From positions 1 through 28,575 of the forward strand of contig JABJBD010000244.1 of assembly GCA_018668795.1 (NCBI GenBank): a stretch of 28,575 nucleotides of DNA, in the 5' to 3' direction. The notes under the pieces are model-generated. The model searched no databases. It saw nothing but the letters and a program-made list of their open reading frames with translations, and had not been told where the DNA came from. Source of the stretch: Candidatus Puniceispirillum sp. (lineage in GTDB: Bacteria > Pseudomonadota > Alphaproteobacteria > Puniceispirillales > Puniceispirillaceae). Below, piece after piece: positions 8,593 to 16,626 of the stretch; the stretch's first letter is position 1, and each line of letters opens with the position of its first letter. A program made the position numbers and the translations under genes.

Positions 8593-8998
8593 TGTCACTT
8601 TCCCCCTTAAAACGGTTGCCGTCAATTGGGCGGCCACCATTTAGCATCATGTTCTGGAAGTCTTCAAAACTCATGCCTGTACCAGACATTTTCGCGCCAA
8701 TCTGTTGCATATTTAGCCCGTCAAAGGCAGCAATCTTGAACGTGTAATAAATATTGCCACCAAGCTGTAACATGCCTAGCCAGTCGCGCTCGAGAACAGC
8801 TTTGCGCTGGGCGTTGCTCATATCAAACTGGTTAATATAGGCGGTTTCATCCTCTTTGAATTGGGCGCGGTTCTCGGCTTTGTTCAGCGACATGCAGAAC
8901 ATGTTCAATCCATAGCCATTCTGGTAATGCGCGGCGTCTTGCACATAGGTGCCGGGGATCGACTCGAAATCATTTTCAGGTGCTACTTCGGTCATCAT
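8585..8998 (-). CDS. ligA: Protocatechuate 4,5-dioxygenase, alpha subunit (LigA)
   Basis: The 137-residue small subunit that packs over the LigB active site. IPGTYV, GYGLNMFCMSLNKAENRAQFKEDE, ERDWLGMLQLGGNIYY and MSGTGMSFEDFQNMMLNGGRP follow the LigA pattern. The open frame reaches a TTG at 9013, but the paired ATGs at 8998 and 8995 lie behind AAAAGGC, a plausible ribosome site, so 8998 is chosen. It is the first gene of the operon, divergent from the LysR-type regulator. Confidence 0.92.
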   Translation of the reverse strand: MMTEVAPENDFESIPGTYVQDAAHYQNGYGLNMFCMSLNKAENRAQFKEDETAYINQFDMSNAQRKAVLERDWLGMLQLGGNIYYTFKIAAFDGLNMQQIGAKMSGTGMSFEDFQNMMLNGGRPIDGNRFKGESDNG

Positions 8999-9018
8999 CT
9001 TGCCTTTTGACAATTAGC

Positions 9019-9047
9019 ATAATATCTGACAGTAAATTAGATTGAAA
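9019..9047 (-). promoter_or_regulatory. Candidate activated promoter of the lig operon
   Basis: Read on the minus strand, TATTAT (9024-9019) is a good -10 about 20 bases upstream of the chosen ligA ATG. At 17 bases' spacing, the -35 position holds only TTTCAA. A good -10 with a poor -35 is what one expects of a promoter needing a LysR-type activator. Read by eye only. Confidence 0.4.
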
Positions 9048-9064
9048 ATAAGAACAATATTCAA
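9042..9064. promoter_or_regulatory. Candidate LysR-type regulator binding site
   Basis: In the 84 bases between ligA and the divergent LysR gene, TTGAA (9042-9046) is mirrored by TTCAA (9060-9064). The dyad is AT-rich and overlaps the -35 position of the lig promoter, a normal place for a LysR-type recall or activation site. The arms are short, so chance occurrence is possible. Confidence 0.35.
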
Positions 9065-9082
9065 AAATAGAACGGATCGTTC

Positions 9083-9988
9083 ATGAAATGGAACATAAAT
9101 GATATTCCTGTCTTTGTCGCTGTTGCTGAACATGCGGGCATAAGCCTTGCCGCGCGCAAGCTTGGTATGCCGAAATCATCGGTATCACGCGCGATCACCC
9201 GACTTGAAGCGGCGCTTGGCCTTAGCCTGTTTGATCGTAATACGCGTAATCTACGCCTGACTGACGAGGGGCAGGTGTTCCTGTCACATGCCAGCATGAT
9301 TGTCGAGCAGGCCGAAGCCGCCAGTGCCGCGCTGGCGGGTATCCAGAAGCGCCCTTCGGGCAATTTGACGGTGGCGGTTCCGATGGCCTTTAGCCGCGAG
9401 ATCATTGGTGGTCGGCTGGCCGAATTCACGGCAGCCTACCCAGATATAAATCTGGATATCCGCGTTGTTGGCCATCCGGTTAATTTGATGACAGATCATA
9501 TTGATCTGTCAATTTCGCCAGATGTGCAGGAAGATTCGGATCTTTATTGTCAGACGTTGATGCGGACGAAACTGATCTGGGTTGCTAGTCCCACTTATCC
9601 CGGGCTTGATGCGGTGACGCCCGATATCGCGTCAATCATGGCGCATTTGCGGTTTTGTGAACAGCGTTATCTTTTGCGTAAAATGCCTGTTCTTTTTGAT
9701 GATAATGCAACGCCGCCACGACGCTTTCTTAATTGCCTTGGAGCGATGCCAGTCAATGATCCCGTATTGTTGCGTGAAACCATCAAGCAAGGTGGCGGCA
9801 TCAGTTTTTTGCCCGATATTTATTGCAAACCTGACTTGGCATCAGGTGAGCTGGTGCAAATATTGCCTTCGGTTAAGCTGGACAAGGATGCCACGGTTTC
9901 GGCACTTTATCTGCGGCACCGATTTGTACCGCAGAAAATCCGCGTCTTTATTGACTTTGCCAAGGCATGTGTTGCTGCGGCAAGATAA
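9083..9988 (+). CDS. LysR-type transcriptional regulator of the lig operon
   Basis: A 301-residue LysR-family protein. The N-terminal winged helix-turn-helix (residues 1-60) includes SLAARKLGMPKSSVSRAITR and LEAALGLSLFDRNTRNLRLTDEG. The rest is the substrate-binding-like effector domain. It is divergent from ligA across a short shared region, the standard arrangement for a LysR-type regulator that controls its neighbour, and PCA 4,5-cleavage operons of sphingomonads are known to use one (LigR). The effector would be protocatechuate or a pathway intermediate; that is inference. It ends 22 bases from the convergent livG gene with no visible terminator between. Confidence 0.88.
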   Translation: MKWNINDIPVFVAVAEHAGISLAARKLGMPKSSVSRAITRLEAALGLSLFDRNTRNLRLTDEGQVFLSHASMIVEQAEAASAALAGIQKRPSGNLTVAVPMAFSREIIGGRLAEFTAAYPDINLDIRVVGHPVNLMTDHIDLSISPDVQEDSDLYCQTLMRTKLIWVASPTYPGLDAVTPDIASIMAHLRFCEQRYLLRKMPVLFDDNATPPRRFLNCLGAMPVNDPVLLRETIKQGGGISFLPDIYCKPDLASGELVQILPSVKLDKDATVSALYLRHRFVPQKIRVFIDFAKACVAAAR

Positions 9989-10010
9989 TCTGCAAAAAAC
10001 CTAGTAAAGA

Positions 10011-10808
10011 TCACCCCATCGCGGCGCGGATTTCCTCATCGGCCATTTCACGTCCCAGATAGGCTTCGACGACTGCCGGATCATTTTTTACAAATTCGGG
10101 CGTGCCTTCGGAAATTTTCTGACCATGGTCAAGGACGCTGACTGTTTCACAGGTATTCATCACGACTTTCAGAATATGCTCAACCACAACGATGGTCAGG
10201 TTATAGCGTTCTTTCAGCGTCATGATTGTCGCCATCAGATTATCAACATTGACCGGAGATAGACCCGCGCCTGGTTCGTCAAGCAACAGCAATTTAGGCC
10301 GTGTTGCAATCGCCCGCCCCAAAGCCAGCAAACGACGCTGGCCACCTGATAGTTCAGCCGCCGGAATTTCGGCATGTTCCGCCAGTCCGATAAATTCCAG
10401 CAATTCCATCATTTCATCGCGGACGATAGCATCCTGACGGCGCACTTCGGCACCTTTGAAAAATGGTGCCAATGGGCTGTATTTGGTATGTGGATGATAG
10501 CCAACCATGACATTGTCCAGCACGCTTAACTCGCCATAGAGACGTAAAAGCTGGAAAGTCCGTGACAAGCCCTGTTCAGCAATGAAATGCGCAGGTTTGT
10601 CGGTGATGTCGATACCGTCAAATTCGATATAGCTGCCAGCATCAGGCTGATACACACCCGTCAGCAAATTGAAAAAGGTCGATTTGCCCGAACCGTTCGG
10701 CCCGATCAGGCCATGAACAGTGTTTGGCTCTACTTTCAGGCTGACCTCATTGATCGCCTGCAATCCGCCAAAACTTTTGCTGAGATTACGCGTTTCAAGC
10801 AGTGCCAT
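10011..10808 (-). CDS. livG: ABC transporter ATP-binding protein, LivG type
   Basis: A 265-residue ATPase of the branched-chain amino acid-type uptake family. Walker A GPNGSGKST is at 36-44, the ABC signature LSGGQRRLLALGRA lies near residue 155, and Walker B LLLLDEPGAGLS follows. The insert after Walker A (GIDITDKPAHFIAEQGLSRTFQ) and the C-terminal GQKISEGTPEFVKNDPAVVEAYLG are typical of LivG. It is the last gene of the importer operon, and its start overlaps livM by 14 bases. The substrate is set by the binding protein, not this subunit. Confidence 0.93.
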   Translation of the reverse strand: MALLETRNLSKSFGGLQAINEVSLKVEPNTVHGLIGPNGSGKSTFFNLLTGVYQPDAGSYIEFDGIDITDKPAHFIAEQGLSRTFQLLRLYGELSVLDNVMVGYHPHTKYSPLAPFFKGAEVRRQDAIVRDEMMELLEFIGLAEHAEIPAAELSGGQRRLLALGRAIATRPKLLLLDEPGAGLSPVNVDNLMATIMTLKERYNLTIVVVEHILKVVMNTCETVSVLDHGQKISEGTPEFVKNDPAVVEAYLGREMADEEIRAAMG

Positions 10809-11883
10809 CTAAGCGCTCCTCACTTTGTTTGATAAAGCGACGGTTGCGCTGGAAGCCTTCGATCCAACCCCCAATACCGCGCGGCATGAACAGTACCAGT
10901 AGCACCATGGACAGGCCAAACACGATTGGCTGGATGATGATGGGACGATCCATGAAATAGAACACCAGATCTTTGGTCTGGTCATAGGCAATGGTGACAA
11001 CAATCGCGCCAATCACACCGCCCCATACATTGCCGATACCGCCAAGCACGACCATCAGTAGCAAGGTAACCATTTCGATGATGGTGAAATTGTTGTGATG
11101 CAGATAACCCGGAGGCATATGCGCAAATAACGCACCAGCCAGACCGGCATAAACCGCGCTCAGCACAAAGGCGAGCAGTTTATATTTGACCACATTGATA
11201 CCATTGACCGATGCGGCGATGGTGTCTTCGCGGATTGCCTGAAAGGCGCGGCCTGTTGCCGAGCGTAGAATAGAGAATGAAAAATAGATGCCAATAACGG
11301 CGGTGGTCATAACCAGATAATAATAGCTGGTAAAGCTCTCAAAAACAAAACTGCCAATGGTTGGTGGCGGGATCATCATCAAACCAGTGCTTGATCCCAA
11401 TTGTGGTGTTACCGCAATCATAATCCTTACAGACTCACCAAGGCCAAGGGTGGCAAGTGCCAGATAAGCACCTTCGAGCCTGACCGATGGCAAGCCAACG
11501 ATTACGCCAGCAAGCGCGGTAACCAAAACGGCAATCGGGATCGCTACCCAAACCGACAAGCCAAAGCCCCATGTATCGCCAAAACTGCCTGGTTCAAGTG
11601 CCAAGATTGCCGAGGTTACAGCGCCAATCGCATAGAGTCCGATGTGGCCAACTGTGACCTGACCACAAAAGCCTTTGACGATATTCAGTCCGACCGCCAG
11701 CAGAATGAACAGACAGGCACGATTGGCCAGATTAATCAAATATTCACTAAATAAAGATGCTAAAATATAGGGCAATGGCAAGAGCGCGATATAGGCAAGA
11801 ACCCAAGGCAGAAGCCGATGTTTACGCGCTAACGTTTCACCAAATGCTACAATTTTTTCAATAATTAAAACAAAGACATTCAT
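10795..11883 (-). CDS. livM: ABC transporter permease, LivM type
   Basis: About 362 residues, with many hydrophobic segments and the LivM signatures VGLNIVKGFCGQVTVGHIGLYAIGA, LPSVRLEGAYLALATLG, GRAFQAIREDTIAASVNGINVVKYKLLAF and the cytoplasmic-loop EAA-like region. It forms the inner-membrane channel with LivH. The frame opens at GTG 11904, but that codon has no ribosome site, only a pyrimidine tract; the ATG at 11883 is chosen with moderate confidence. It starts 82 bases after the binding-protein gene, and that gap holds a strong stem-loop. Confidence 0.9.
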   Translation of the reverse strand: MNVFVLIIEKIVAFGETLARKHRLLPWVLAYIALLPLPYILASLFSEYLINLANRACLFILLAVGLNIVKGFCGQVTVGHIGLYAIGAVTSAILALEPGSFGDTWGFGLSVWVAIPIAVLVTALAGVIVGLPSVRLEGAYLALATLGLGESVRIMIAVTPQLGSSTGLMMIPPPTIGSFVFESFTSYYYLVMTTAVIGIYFSFSILRSATGRAFQAIREDTIAASVNGINVVKYKLLAFVLSAVYAGLAGALFAHMPPGYLHHNNFTIIEMVTLLLMVVLGGIGNVWGGVIGAIVVTIAYDQTKDLVFYFMDRPIIIQPIVFGLSMVLLVLFMPRGIGGWIEGFQRNRRFIKQSEERLDGTA

Positions 11884-11917
11884 CTGTTCAATTGTCCATC
11901 TCACAGGGGGAGGGATA

Positions 11918-11947
11918 AAGCTGGGGCAAGGATGTCTGCCCCAGCTT
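11918..11947 (-). terminator. Intercistronic stem-loop between binding protein and livM
   Basis: AAGCTGGGGCA (11918-11928) and TGCCCCAGCTT (11937-11947) form a perfect 11-bp stem with an 8-base loop. On the transcribed (minus) strand it is followed only by TTTAT, so it is a weak or partial terminator, or an mRNA 3'-end protector. Such hairpins after binding-protein genes commonly let the periplasmic component outnumber the permeases. Confidence 0.75.
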
Positions 11948-11965
11948 CACATAGTGTTCTATGAC

Positions 11966-13171
11966 CTATTCAAGGCCAAATTCGATAGGCATGGTTACAC
12001 GGGCAAGAACTTCAGTTTCAAAGTTTTCGCCACCCTTTGTGTAACCGATCAGAACAGCTGTTCTGTTACCGTCACGGCACTGTGGTGTTGGCGCGGCACA
12101 GAAGCTGATTGGGCCTGATGCCAGACCTTCATAGTTCTTTACACCAGCAATCGCATCGCGAATAGCAGTACGGTCAGCTTTCAATGATGCGCTGTCCAGA
12201 CCAAGGTCGGTGCTTTTCAGAGCTTGTTCCATGATCCGTACAAGGTCATATGCCTGTGAGAAATCATGGTCAGGTGCGTGGATGCCATACTTTTCTTTAA
12301 CCATTGCGTTGAACAATTTAGCAATTGGGCGCTGATCAGCAGCAGCATAGGCAGCTGTAAAGAACACGCCTTTGACAGCATCGCCAGCAATCCGTGGCAC
12401 AGGGGCATTAGACGCTGAAGATGAACCGATACGGCGTACATCTGCACCAATACCTGCTTCATATGATTGCATGAGCGCACGTGCCATTGTCTCAGCCAAT
12501 GCAGCAACCATGATACCGTCAACATTCATTGACTTGATTTTCTGCATATGTGAACGGAAATCGACTTCTTTTTCCTGCACATTGGCGATATAGGCTGGCT
12601 CGGCACCAAACTGCTTTTTGATCTGACCCTGCATGGCAGCACAGTCATTGACCGATGCCGCATCAGCCGCACAGATATAAGCAATTTTCTTACCAATGTT
12701 GTCACCAACATATTTGGCGTTCACACCACCGTAATAACGGCCAGACACAGGAACGCGGAATACCCACTCACTGCCTTTCTGGGTGATTTTTGCATTTGTT
12801 GAATGCGGGATCAACTGCGCAACGCCAGCTTTGGCAGTTACGTCAACAATCGGCAAAGACACTGAAGAACAGGTCGAACCGATAAGCATATGAACCTTTT
12901 CCTGGAAAATAAGCTTATTGGCGTTAGCGACACCTTTATCTGACTTACATTCGTCATTCATCAAGGTGGCTTTGATCATATTGCCATTGATACCACCAGA
13001 ATCATTGATGGCTTTGATTTCGTCCATCATCATCTGACCGTATTTTTGGCCGTTCTCACTGACCATACGCATTGTGATACCAACACGGATATCACCAGCA
13101 AATGCGGCTGTACTGGCAAGGGCAACACCCCCAACAAGCAAGCTAGCAAAGGTTGATTTCATGATATTCAT
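11966..13171 (-). CDS. Periplasmic substrate-binding protein, LivJ/Peripla_BP_6 type
   Basis: A 401-residue precursor with a clear Sec signal peptide (Lys5, hydrophobic core, predicted cut after AFA at residue 25). The mature part opens DIRVGITMRM and has the family's two-lobed pattern: LIGSTCSSVSLPIVDVTAKAG, RYYGGVNAKY and DFRSHMQKIKSMNVDGIMVA. Six cysteines in the mature protein could form disulfides. The ATG at 13171 is chosen because GGAGGAG precedes it; the ATG at 13183 lies upstream of that site. The binding pocket cannot be interpreted by eye. Position between an aromatic-acid operon and an acid-CoA cluster suggests an organic acid rather than an amino acid. Confidence 0.9.
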   Translation of the reverse strand: MNIMKSTFASLLVGGVALASTAAFAGDIRVGITMRMVSENGQKYGQMMMDEIKAINDSGGINGNMIKATLMNDECKSDKGVANANKLIFQEKVHMLIGSTCSSVSLPIVDVTAKAGVAQLIPHSTNAKITQKGSEWVFRVPVSGRYYGGVNAKYVGDNIGKKIAYICAADAASVNDCAAMQGQIKKQFGAEPAYIANVQEKEVDFRSHMQKIKSMNVDGIMVAALAETMARALMQSYEAGIGADVRRIGSSSASNAPVPRIAGDAVKGVFFTAAYAAADQRPIAKLFNAMVKEKYGIHAPDHDFSQAYDLVRIMEQALKSTDLGLDSASLKADRTAIRDAIAGVKNYEGLASGPISFCAAPTPQCRDGNRTAVLIGYTKGGENFETEVLARVTMPIEFGLE

Positions 13172-13242
13172 CTTCTCCTCCATTTTAGCAATTATTACAT
13201 TTTGCCTTCTTTAGTAGCGTAGCGCGAAATGTTTACCGTTCG

Positions 13243-14154
13243 CTATGCCTTTACCTTTGCTTCGATTCCAAACAGTCCCGAAGGGCGGAACATGAGTACA
13301 AGAATCAAAAGCAAAAATGCGTAAATATCTTTATGGCTTGGCGATATATAAGCCGCCCCAAGATTTTCGAAAATACCAACCATGATGCCGCCAAGGATCG
13401 CTCCAGGCAATGACCCGAAACCACCCACGACAGCCGCCGCAAATGCCTTCATCAGCATCAGATAGCCCATTTCAACCTGAACCGACTGCATCGGACCAAT
13501 CAAAACGCCAGCCGCTGCGGCCAACGCGCATGACAGACCAAAGATCAGTGAAATCATCAGCGGTACATTGATGCCCATCAAATAGGCAATGTCTTTGTTA
13601 TGGGCGACGGCACGCACAGCCAGACCCATCTTTGTATGGCGCAGGAAATAATGAAGCGCCGCCATCAATACAACAGAAATGACCGCTGTTAATACATAGC
13701 TTTCGGGGACTTCAATATCACCAGCAAATTGCAGGCGCGGAATATAATCCAGATTGGCGCGGAATGGCTCGGCCTCGGCACCCCAGATAAAATAAGCCAC
13801 ATTTACAAGCGCGACAGACATGCCAAAACCACAAATAATCATGCCCATGCCAGCGACTGTATAGCCACCACCAGCGCTGGTTAATCGTCGGTAGAAGACA
13901 CGTTCAACAAACATGCCTAATATTGCCGTCAATATCATCGCCCCGATCAATGCGACCGGATAGGGAAGCCCTACATTATTTGCCAGAACCAAACCAAAAA
14001 ACGCGCCAAACATATACATTTCACCATGCGCGAAATGCACAATGTCTAAGCCTGAATAAATCAGCGATATACCCAATGCGACAATGCCGTAAACGACACC
14101 AATCGTGACGCCAAAAATGATGAAAGCCATCAGAGAATTATAATCGAAGTCCAT
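13243..14154 (-). CDS. livH: ABC transporter permease, LivH type
   Basis: A 303-residue polytopic membrane protein with LivH signatures: GVVYGIVALGISLIYSGLDIVHFAHGEMYMFGA near the N-terminus, RAVAHNKDIAYLMGINV in the cytoplasmic loop, and MKAFAAAVVGGFGSLPGAILGGIMVGIFEN near the C-terminus. It pairs with LivM. It starts 20 bases after livF, and the binding-protein gene follows after about 70 bases. Unusually, the ATPase gene livF comes first in this operon, before the permeases. Confidence 0.92.
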   Translation of the reverse strand: MDFDYNSLMAFIIFGVTIGVVYGIVALGISLIYSGLDIVHFAHGEMYMFGAFFGLVLANNVGLPYPVALIGAMILTAILGMFVERVFYRRLTSAGGGYTVAGMGMIICGFGMSVALVNVAYFIWGAEAEPFRANLDYIPRLQFAGDIEVPESYVLTAVISVVLMAALHYFLRHTKMGLAVRAVAHNKDIAYLMGINVPLMISLIFGLSCALAAAAGVLIGPMQSVQVEMGYLMLMKAFAAAVVGGFGSLPGAILGGIMVGIFENLGAAYISPSHKDIYAFLLLILVLMFRPSGLFGIEAKVKA

Positions 14155-14174
14155 GTTATTTTAGTTCCCTAACT

Positions 14175-14912
14175 TTATGCGGTCAGCTTTTTTGACGTAT
14201 TAGCGACTGATCCACCGAGGAATGATTCCTTGACCGCCGGATCGTTGATTAAATTCTTGGCTTCACCTTCCATCATGATGATGCCATCGCGAATGATATA
14301 GCCATACTGGGCAAGGATAAGTGCCATACGCACATTCTGCTCAACCACAAGAATGGTTACACCGGATTTTGCAATTTTATTGATGTTGGCAAAAATCTCT
14401 AGCACAACTTTGGGTGCCAAAGCGGCACTAGGCTCATCAAGCATCAGCATTTTCGGATTAGCCATCAAGCCGCGTCCGATCACCAGCATTTGCACTTCAC
14501 CACCTGATAAAGTGCCTGAAAGCTGTTTGCGACGTTCGCGCAGAACTGGGAAAAATGTATATACTTTTTCAAGATCGGCCAAGGTGCCAGCACGGTCATT
14601 GCGCGTATAGGCACCAAGAACCAGATTTTCCTCAACCGTCATGGCTGGATAGGCTTCTTTAGACTGAGTGACCTGGACTAACCCCAACCGCATTCTTTCA
14701 TGTGGCTTCAAGGCAGCAATATCGACACCGTCAAAGAACATTTGGCCTTCCATCAAAGGCAGAAGACCAGAAACTGTTTTCAGCAAAGTTGATTTACCGG
14801 TACCGTTACCACCAAGTAACGCAACGATAGAGCCGCGCTCAACGTTCATGTCGATGCCGCGTAAAATCTTTAATTTGCCGTAGCCAGCGTGAACGTTTTT
14901 AAGTTCAAGCAC
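14175..14912 (-). CDS. livF: ABC transporter ATP-binding protein, LivF type
   Basis: A 245-residue ATPase with Walker A GGNGTGKST (34-42), signature LSGGEVQMLVIGRG and Walker B LMLDEPSAAL. The compact form without the LivG insert, and the run LGLVQVTQSKEAYPAMTVEENL, identify LivF. The start is GTG at 14912: GGGAG lies six bases upstream, whereas an ATG two bases further upstream is out of frame and too close to the site. It is the first gene of the importer operon and has a candidate promoter upstream. Confidence 0.92.
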   Translation of the reverse strand: MLELKNVHAGYGKLKILRGIDMNVERGSIVALLGGNGTGKSTLLKTVSGLLPLMEGQMFFDGVDIAALKPHERMRLGLVQVTQSKEAYPAMTVEENLVLGAYTRNDRAGTLADLEKVYTFFPVLRERRKQLSGTLSGGEVQMLVIGRGLMANPKMLMLDEPSAALAPKVVLEIFANINKIAKSGVTILVVEQNVRMALILAQYGYIIRDGIIMMEGEAKNLINDPAVKESFLGGSVANTSKKLTA

Positions 14913-14962
14913 GCATTTCTCCCTTAATTATTGATAAAATCCTAACATTTTTATCTTGGCGA

Positions 14963-14993
14963 AACATAGCTTATATACCAAACAAATTGTCAA
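14963..14993 (-). promoter_or_regulatory. Candidate promoter upstream of livF
   Basis: On the minus strand, TTGACA (14993-14988) is a perfect -35 and TATGTT (14968-14963) a fair -10, but the spacer is 19 bases, longer than ideal. It sits in the 129-base AT-rich gap (14913-15041) that separates the importer from the enzyme cluster, so the importer may have its own promoter even though both blocks point the same way. Confidence 0.45.
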
Positions 14994-15041
14994 AATTGAT
15001 TAAAAACCATCATTTTATAGTTTTAACTTATTGTATGTTGA

Positions 15042-15848
15042 TCAGAAATCCTTGTTCATGCGTGTCAGAATTTCTTTGACAAGATGGTGCGGGTCAGCCT
15101 GCCACCAGTTATGAGCTGAGAAAATTTCAATTTCGACAGGTCCTTTAAATCCGCTTGTTTCAACGGCGTTTCGTAATGTAGGCAGGTCAATAATACCGTC
15201 GCCTGGCATGCCGCGATCTAGTCGCACATCTCTGGTTTCGGCCAACCAGTCAGCAACATGGTAATTGACGATACGATTCCCGGCGCGGCTGATCTGCGCC
15301 ATCAGGTCGGGCTCCCACCAGACCGCATAGCTATCCAGCGCGATTCCAACATTATCTGAGCTGTCTAGCTGATCGAGTATATCATTAGCCTCACGCAGGC
15401 TGCTAATCACCGATCGCAAGCCACAGACCATCGGATGCAAAGGTTCCAGCGCGATTGTTATGTTGCGTGATCTGGCGATGGGCAACAGGGTCGCCAGCAT
15501 GTCTATGGCGTTGCCACGCGTCTGTTCCAATGTTGTGTCATTGGCATCAAAACCACCTGTAATAGCCACGACGCTTTTGGCGCCAATGGTGGCGGCCATA
15601 TCCAGCATGCGCGTGCCATTTTCAATGCCTTGCATCAGTTCCATTGCGCATAGGGCATGTGCTTTTACGCCACTATCATCAAGCATTCGGCGCGCTGTTT
15701 TCTCCCCGACAGCGTCAAGCATTGGTCGCCAAACAGCGGCCATGCCCACCTGATTGCGCGCCAACACATCCAGCGATGACGCAAAATCGCATTGCTCGAG
15801 CAAGCAGACCTGATGAATGCAAATATCGGCCTTTGTTAGTGTGCGCAT
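15042..15848 (-). CDS. TIM-barrel protein, sugar phosphate isomerase/epimerase family
   Basis: About 268 residues of the AP-endonuclease-2/xylose isomerase-like superfamily. The four expected metal-binding strands are visible: ITIALEPLHP (Glu), GIALDSYAVWWEPD (Asp), NYHVADWL (His) and GPVEIEIFS (Glu), with GMPGDGIIDLPTL between the last two. Members include sugar epimerases, inosose dehydratases and the 3-dehydroshikimate dehydratases AsbF/QuiC. With a dehydroquinase in the same cluster and a protocatechuate operon nearby, dehydroshikimate dehydratase is an attractive but unproven role. The start is uncertain: ATG 15872 or ATG 15848, because a 13-bp tandem duplication has doubled the start region. 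It is last of the ten-gene cluster. Confidence 0.8.
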   Translation of the reverse strand: MRTLTKADICIHQVCLLEQCDFASSLDVLARNQVGMAAVWRPMLDAVGEKTARRMLDDSGVKAHALCAMELMQGIENGTRMLDMAATIGAKSVVAITGGFDANDTTLEQTRGNAIDMLATLLPIARSRNITIALEPLHPMVCGLRSVISSLREANDILDQLDSSDNVGIALDSYAVWWEPDLMAQISRAGNRIVNYHVADWLAETRDVRLDRGMPGDGIIDLPTLRNAVETSGFKGPVEIEIFSAHNWWQADPHHLVKEILTRMNKDF

Positions 15849-15872
15849 GGCGTTACCATATGGCGTTACCAT
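15847..15872. repeat. Perfect 13-bp tandem duplication over a stop/start junction
   Basis: ATGGCGTTACCAT occurs twice head to tail (15847-15859 and 15860-15872). Read on the minus strand, the unit carries an ATG and, in the upstream copy, the TAA stop of the preceding SDR gene. Thirteen is not a multiple of three, so the duplication shifts frames and creates two in-frame ATG choices for the downstream gene. Confidence 0.9.
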
Positions 15873-16603
15873 GTTGCCCGCCCGCCAGTCACATCAAAAA
15901 TCTGGCCGGTGGTGAAACTGCATTGTGGTGAGGCAATCCATGCCGCCATGGCGGCGACTTCCTGTGGTGTGCAAAAACGGCCCATTGGAATCCGGCTTTT
16001 CTTATCACTGATATAGTCTTGCGACATGCCGGTTAACAAATCGGTTTCGGTAATGACTGGCGCGATGCAGTTTACTGTGATTTCCGATGGTAATACTTCA
16101 CGTGCCAGCCCTTTGACATAACCAACAAGTCCGGCTTTTGCTGCGCCGTAAGGGACCGCGCCCGGATTGCCTTCCTTGCCCGCGACCGATGACATCACGA
16201 TGATCCGGCCTTTGCCTTTTGTTCGCAGATGCCTGAGAACCGGTTGTACCGACAAAAACACGCCGGTCAGGTCGATATCGATAACCTGTTGCCATTCTTC
16301 CAGCGAATAGTCCCATAATGGTTTGGTTGGGCCATTAATGCCGGCATTGGCGACGATCCCGTCAACATCACCCATTTCTGCTATGGTGGCGGCAAAGGCA
16401 TCGGCGACACTGGTTTCATCACTGACATCAACAATCTGATAATCGGCGAATATCGAATTGTCTTTCATGCCAGTATCATCAAGATCCCAACCGCAAACAC
16501 GTGCGCCAAGATTGTGAAAATAATCGCTAATGGCCAGCCCGATTCCGCGCGCTGCACCTGTCACGATGAATGTTTGTCCGGTCAGATCAAGCGGTCGTTG
16601 CAT
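15866..16603 (-). CDS. Classical SDR-family dehydrogenase
   Basis: A 245-residue short-chain dehydrogenase with all hallmarks: cofactor motif TGAARGIG (15-22), NAGIN (86-90), and the catalytic residues S139, Y152 and K156. The C-terminal GQIFDVTGGRATW is the usual FabG-like end. An acid residue after the second beta strand (GWDLDD) suggests NAD(H) rather than NADP(H). In a cluster with acyl-CoA dehydrogenase, MaoC hydratase and CoA-transferase, oxidation of a 3-hydroxyacyl-CoA is a reasonable role, though polyol or hydroxy-acid oxidation is equally possible. It begins 23 bases after the MaoC gene. Confidence 0.88.
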   Translation of the reverse strand: MQRPLDLTGQTFIVTGAARGIGLAISDYFHNLGARVCGWDLDDTGMKDNSIFADYQIVDVSDETSVADAFAATIAEMGDVDGIVANAGINGPTKPLWDYSLEEWQQVIDIDLTGVFLSVQPVLRHLRTKGKGRIIVMSSVAGKEGNPGAVPYGAAKAGLVGYVKGLAREVLPSEITVNCIAPVITETDLLTGMSQDYISDKKSRIPMGRFCTPQEVAAMAAWIASPQCSFTTGQIFDVTGGRATW

Positions 16604-16626
16604 CTGTTCACTCCCTGGCGTTTAAC

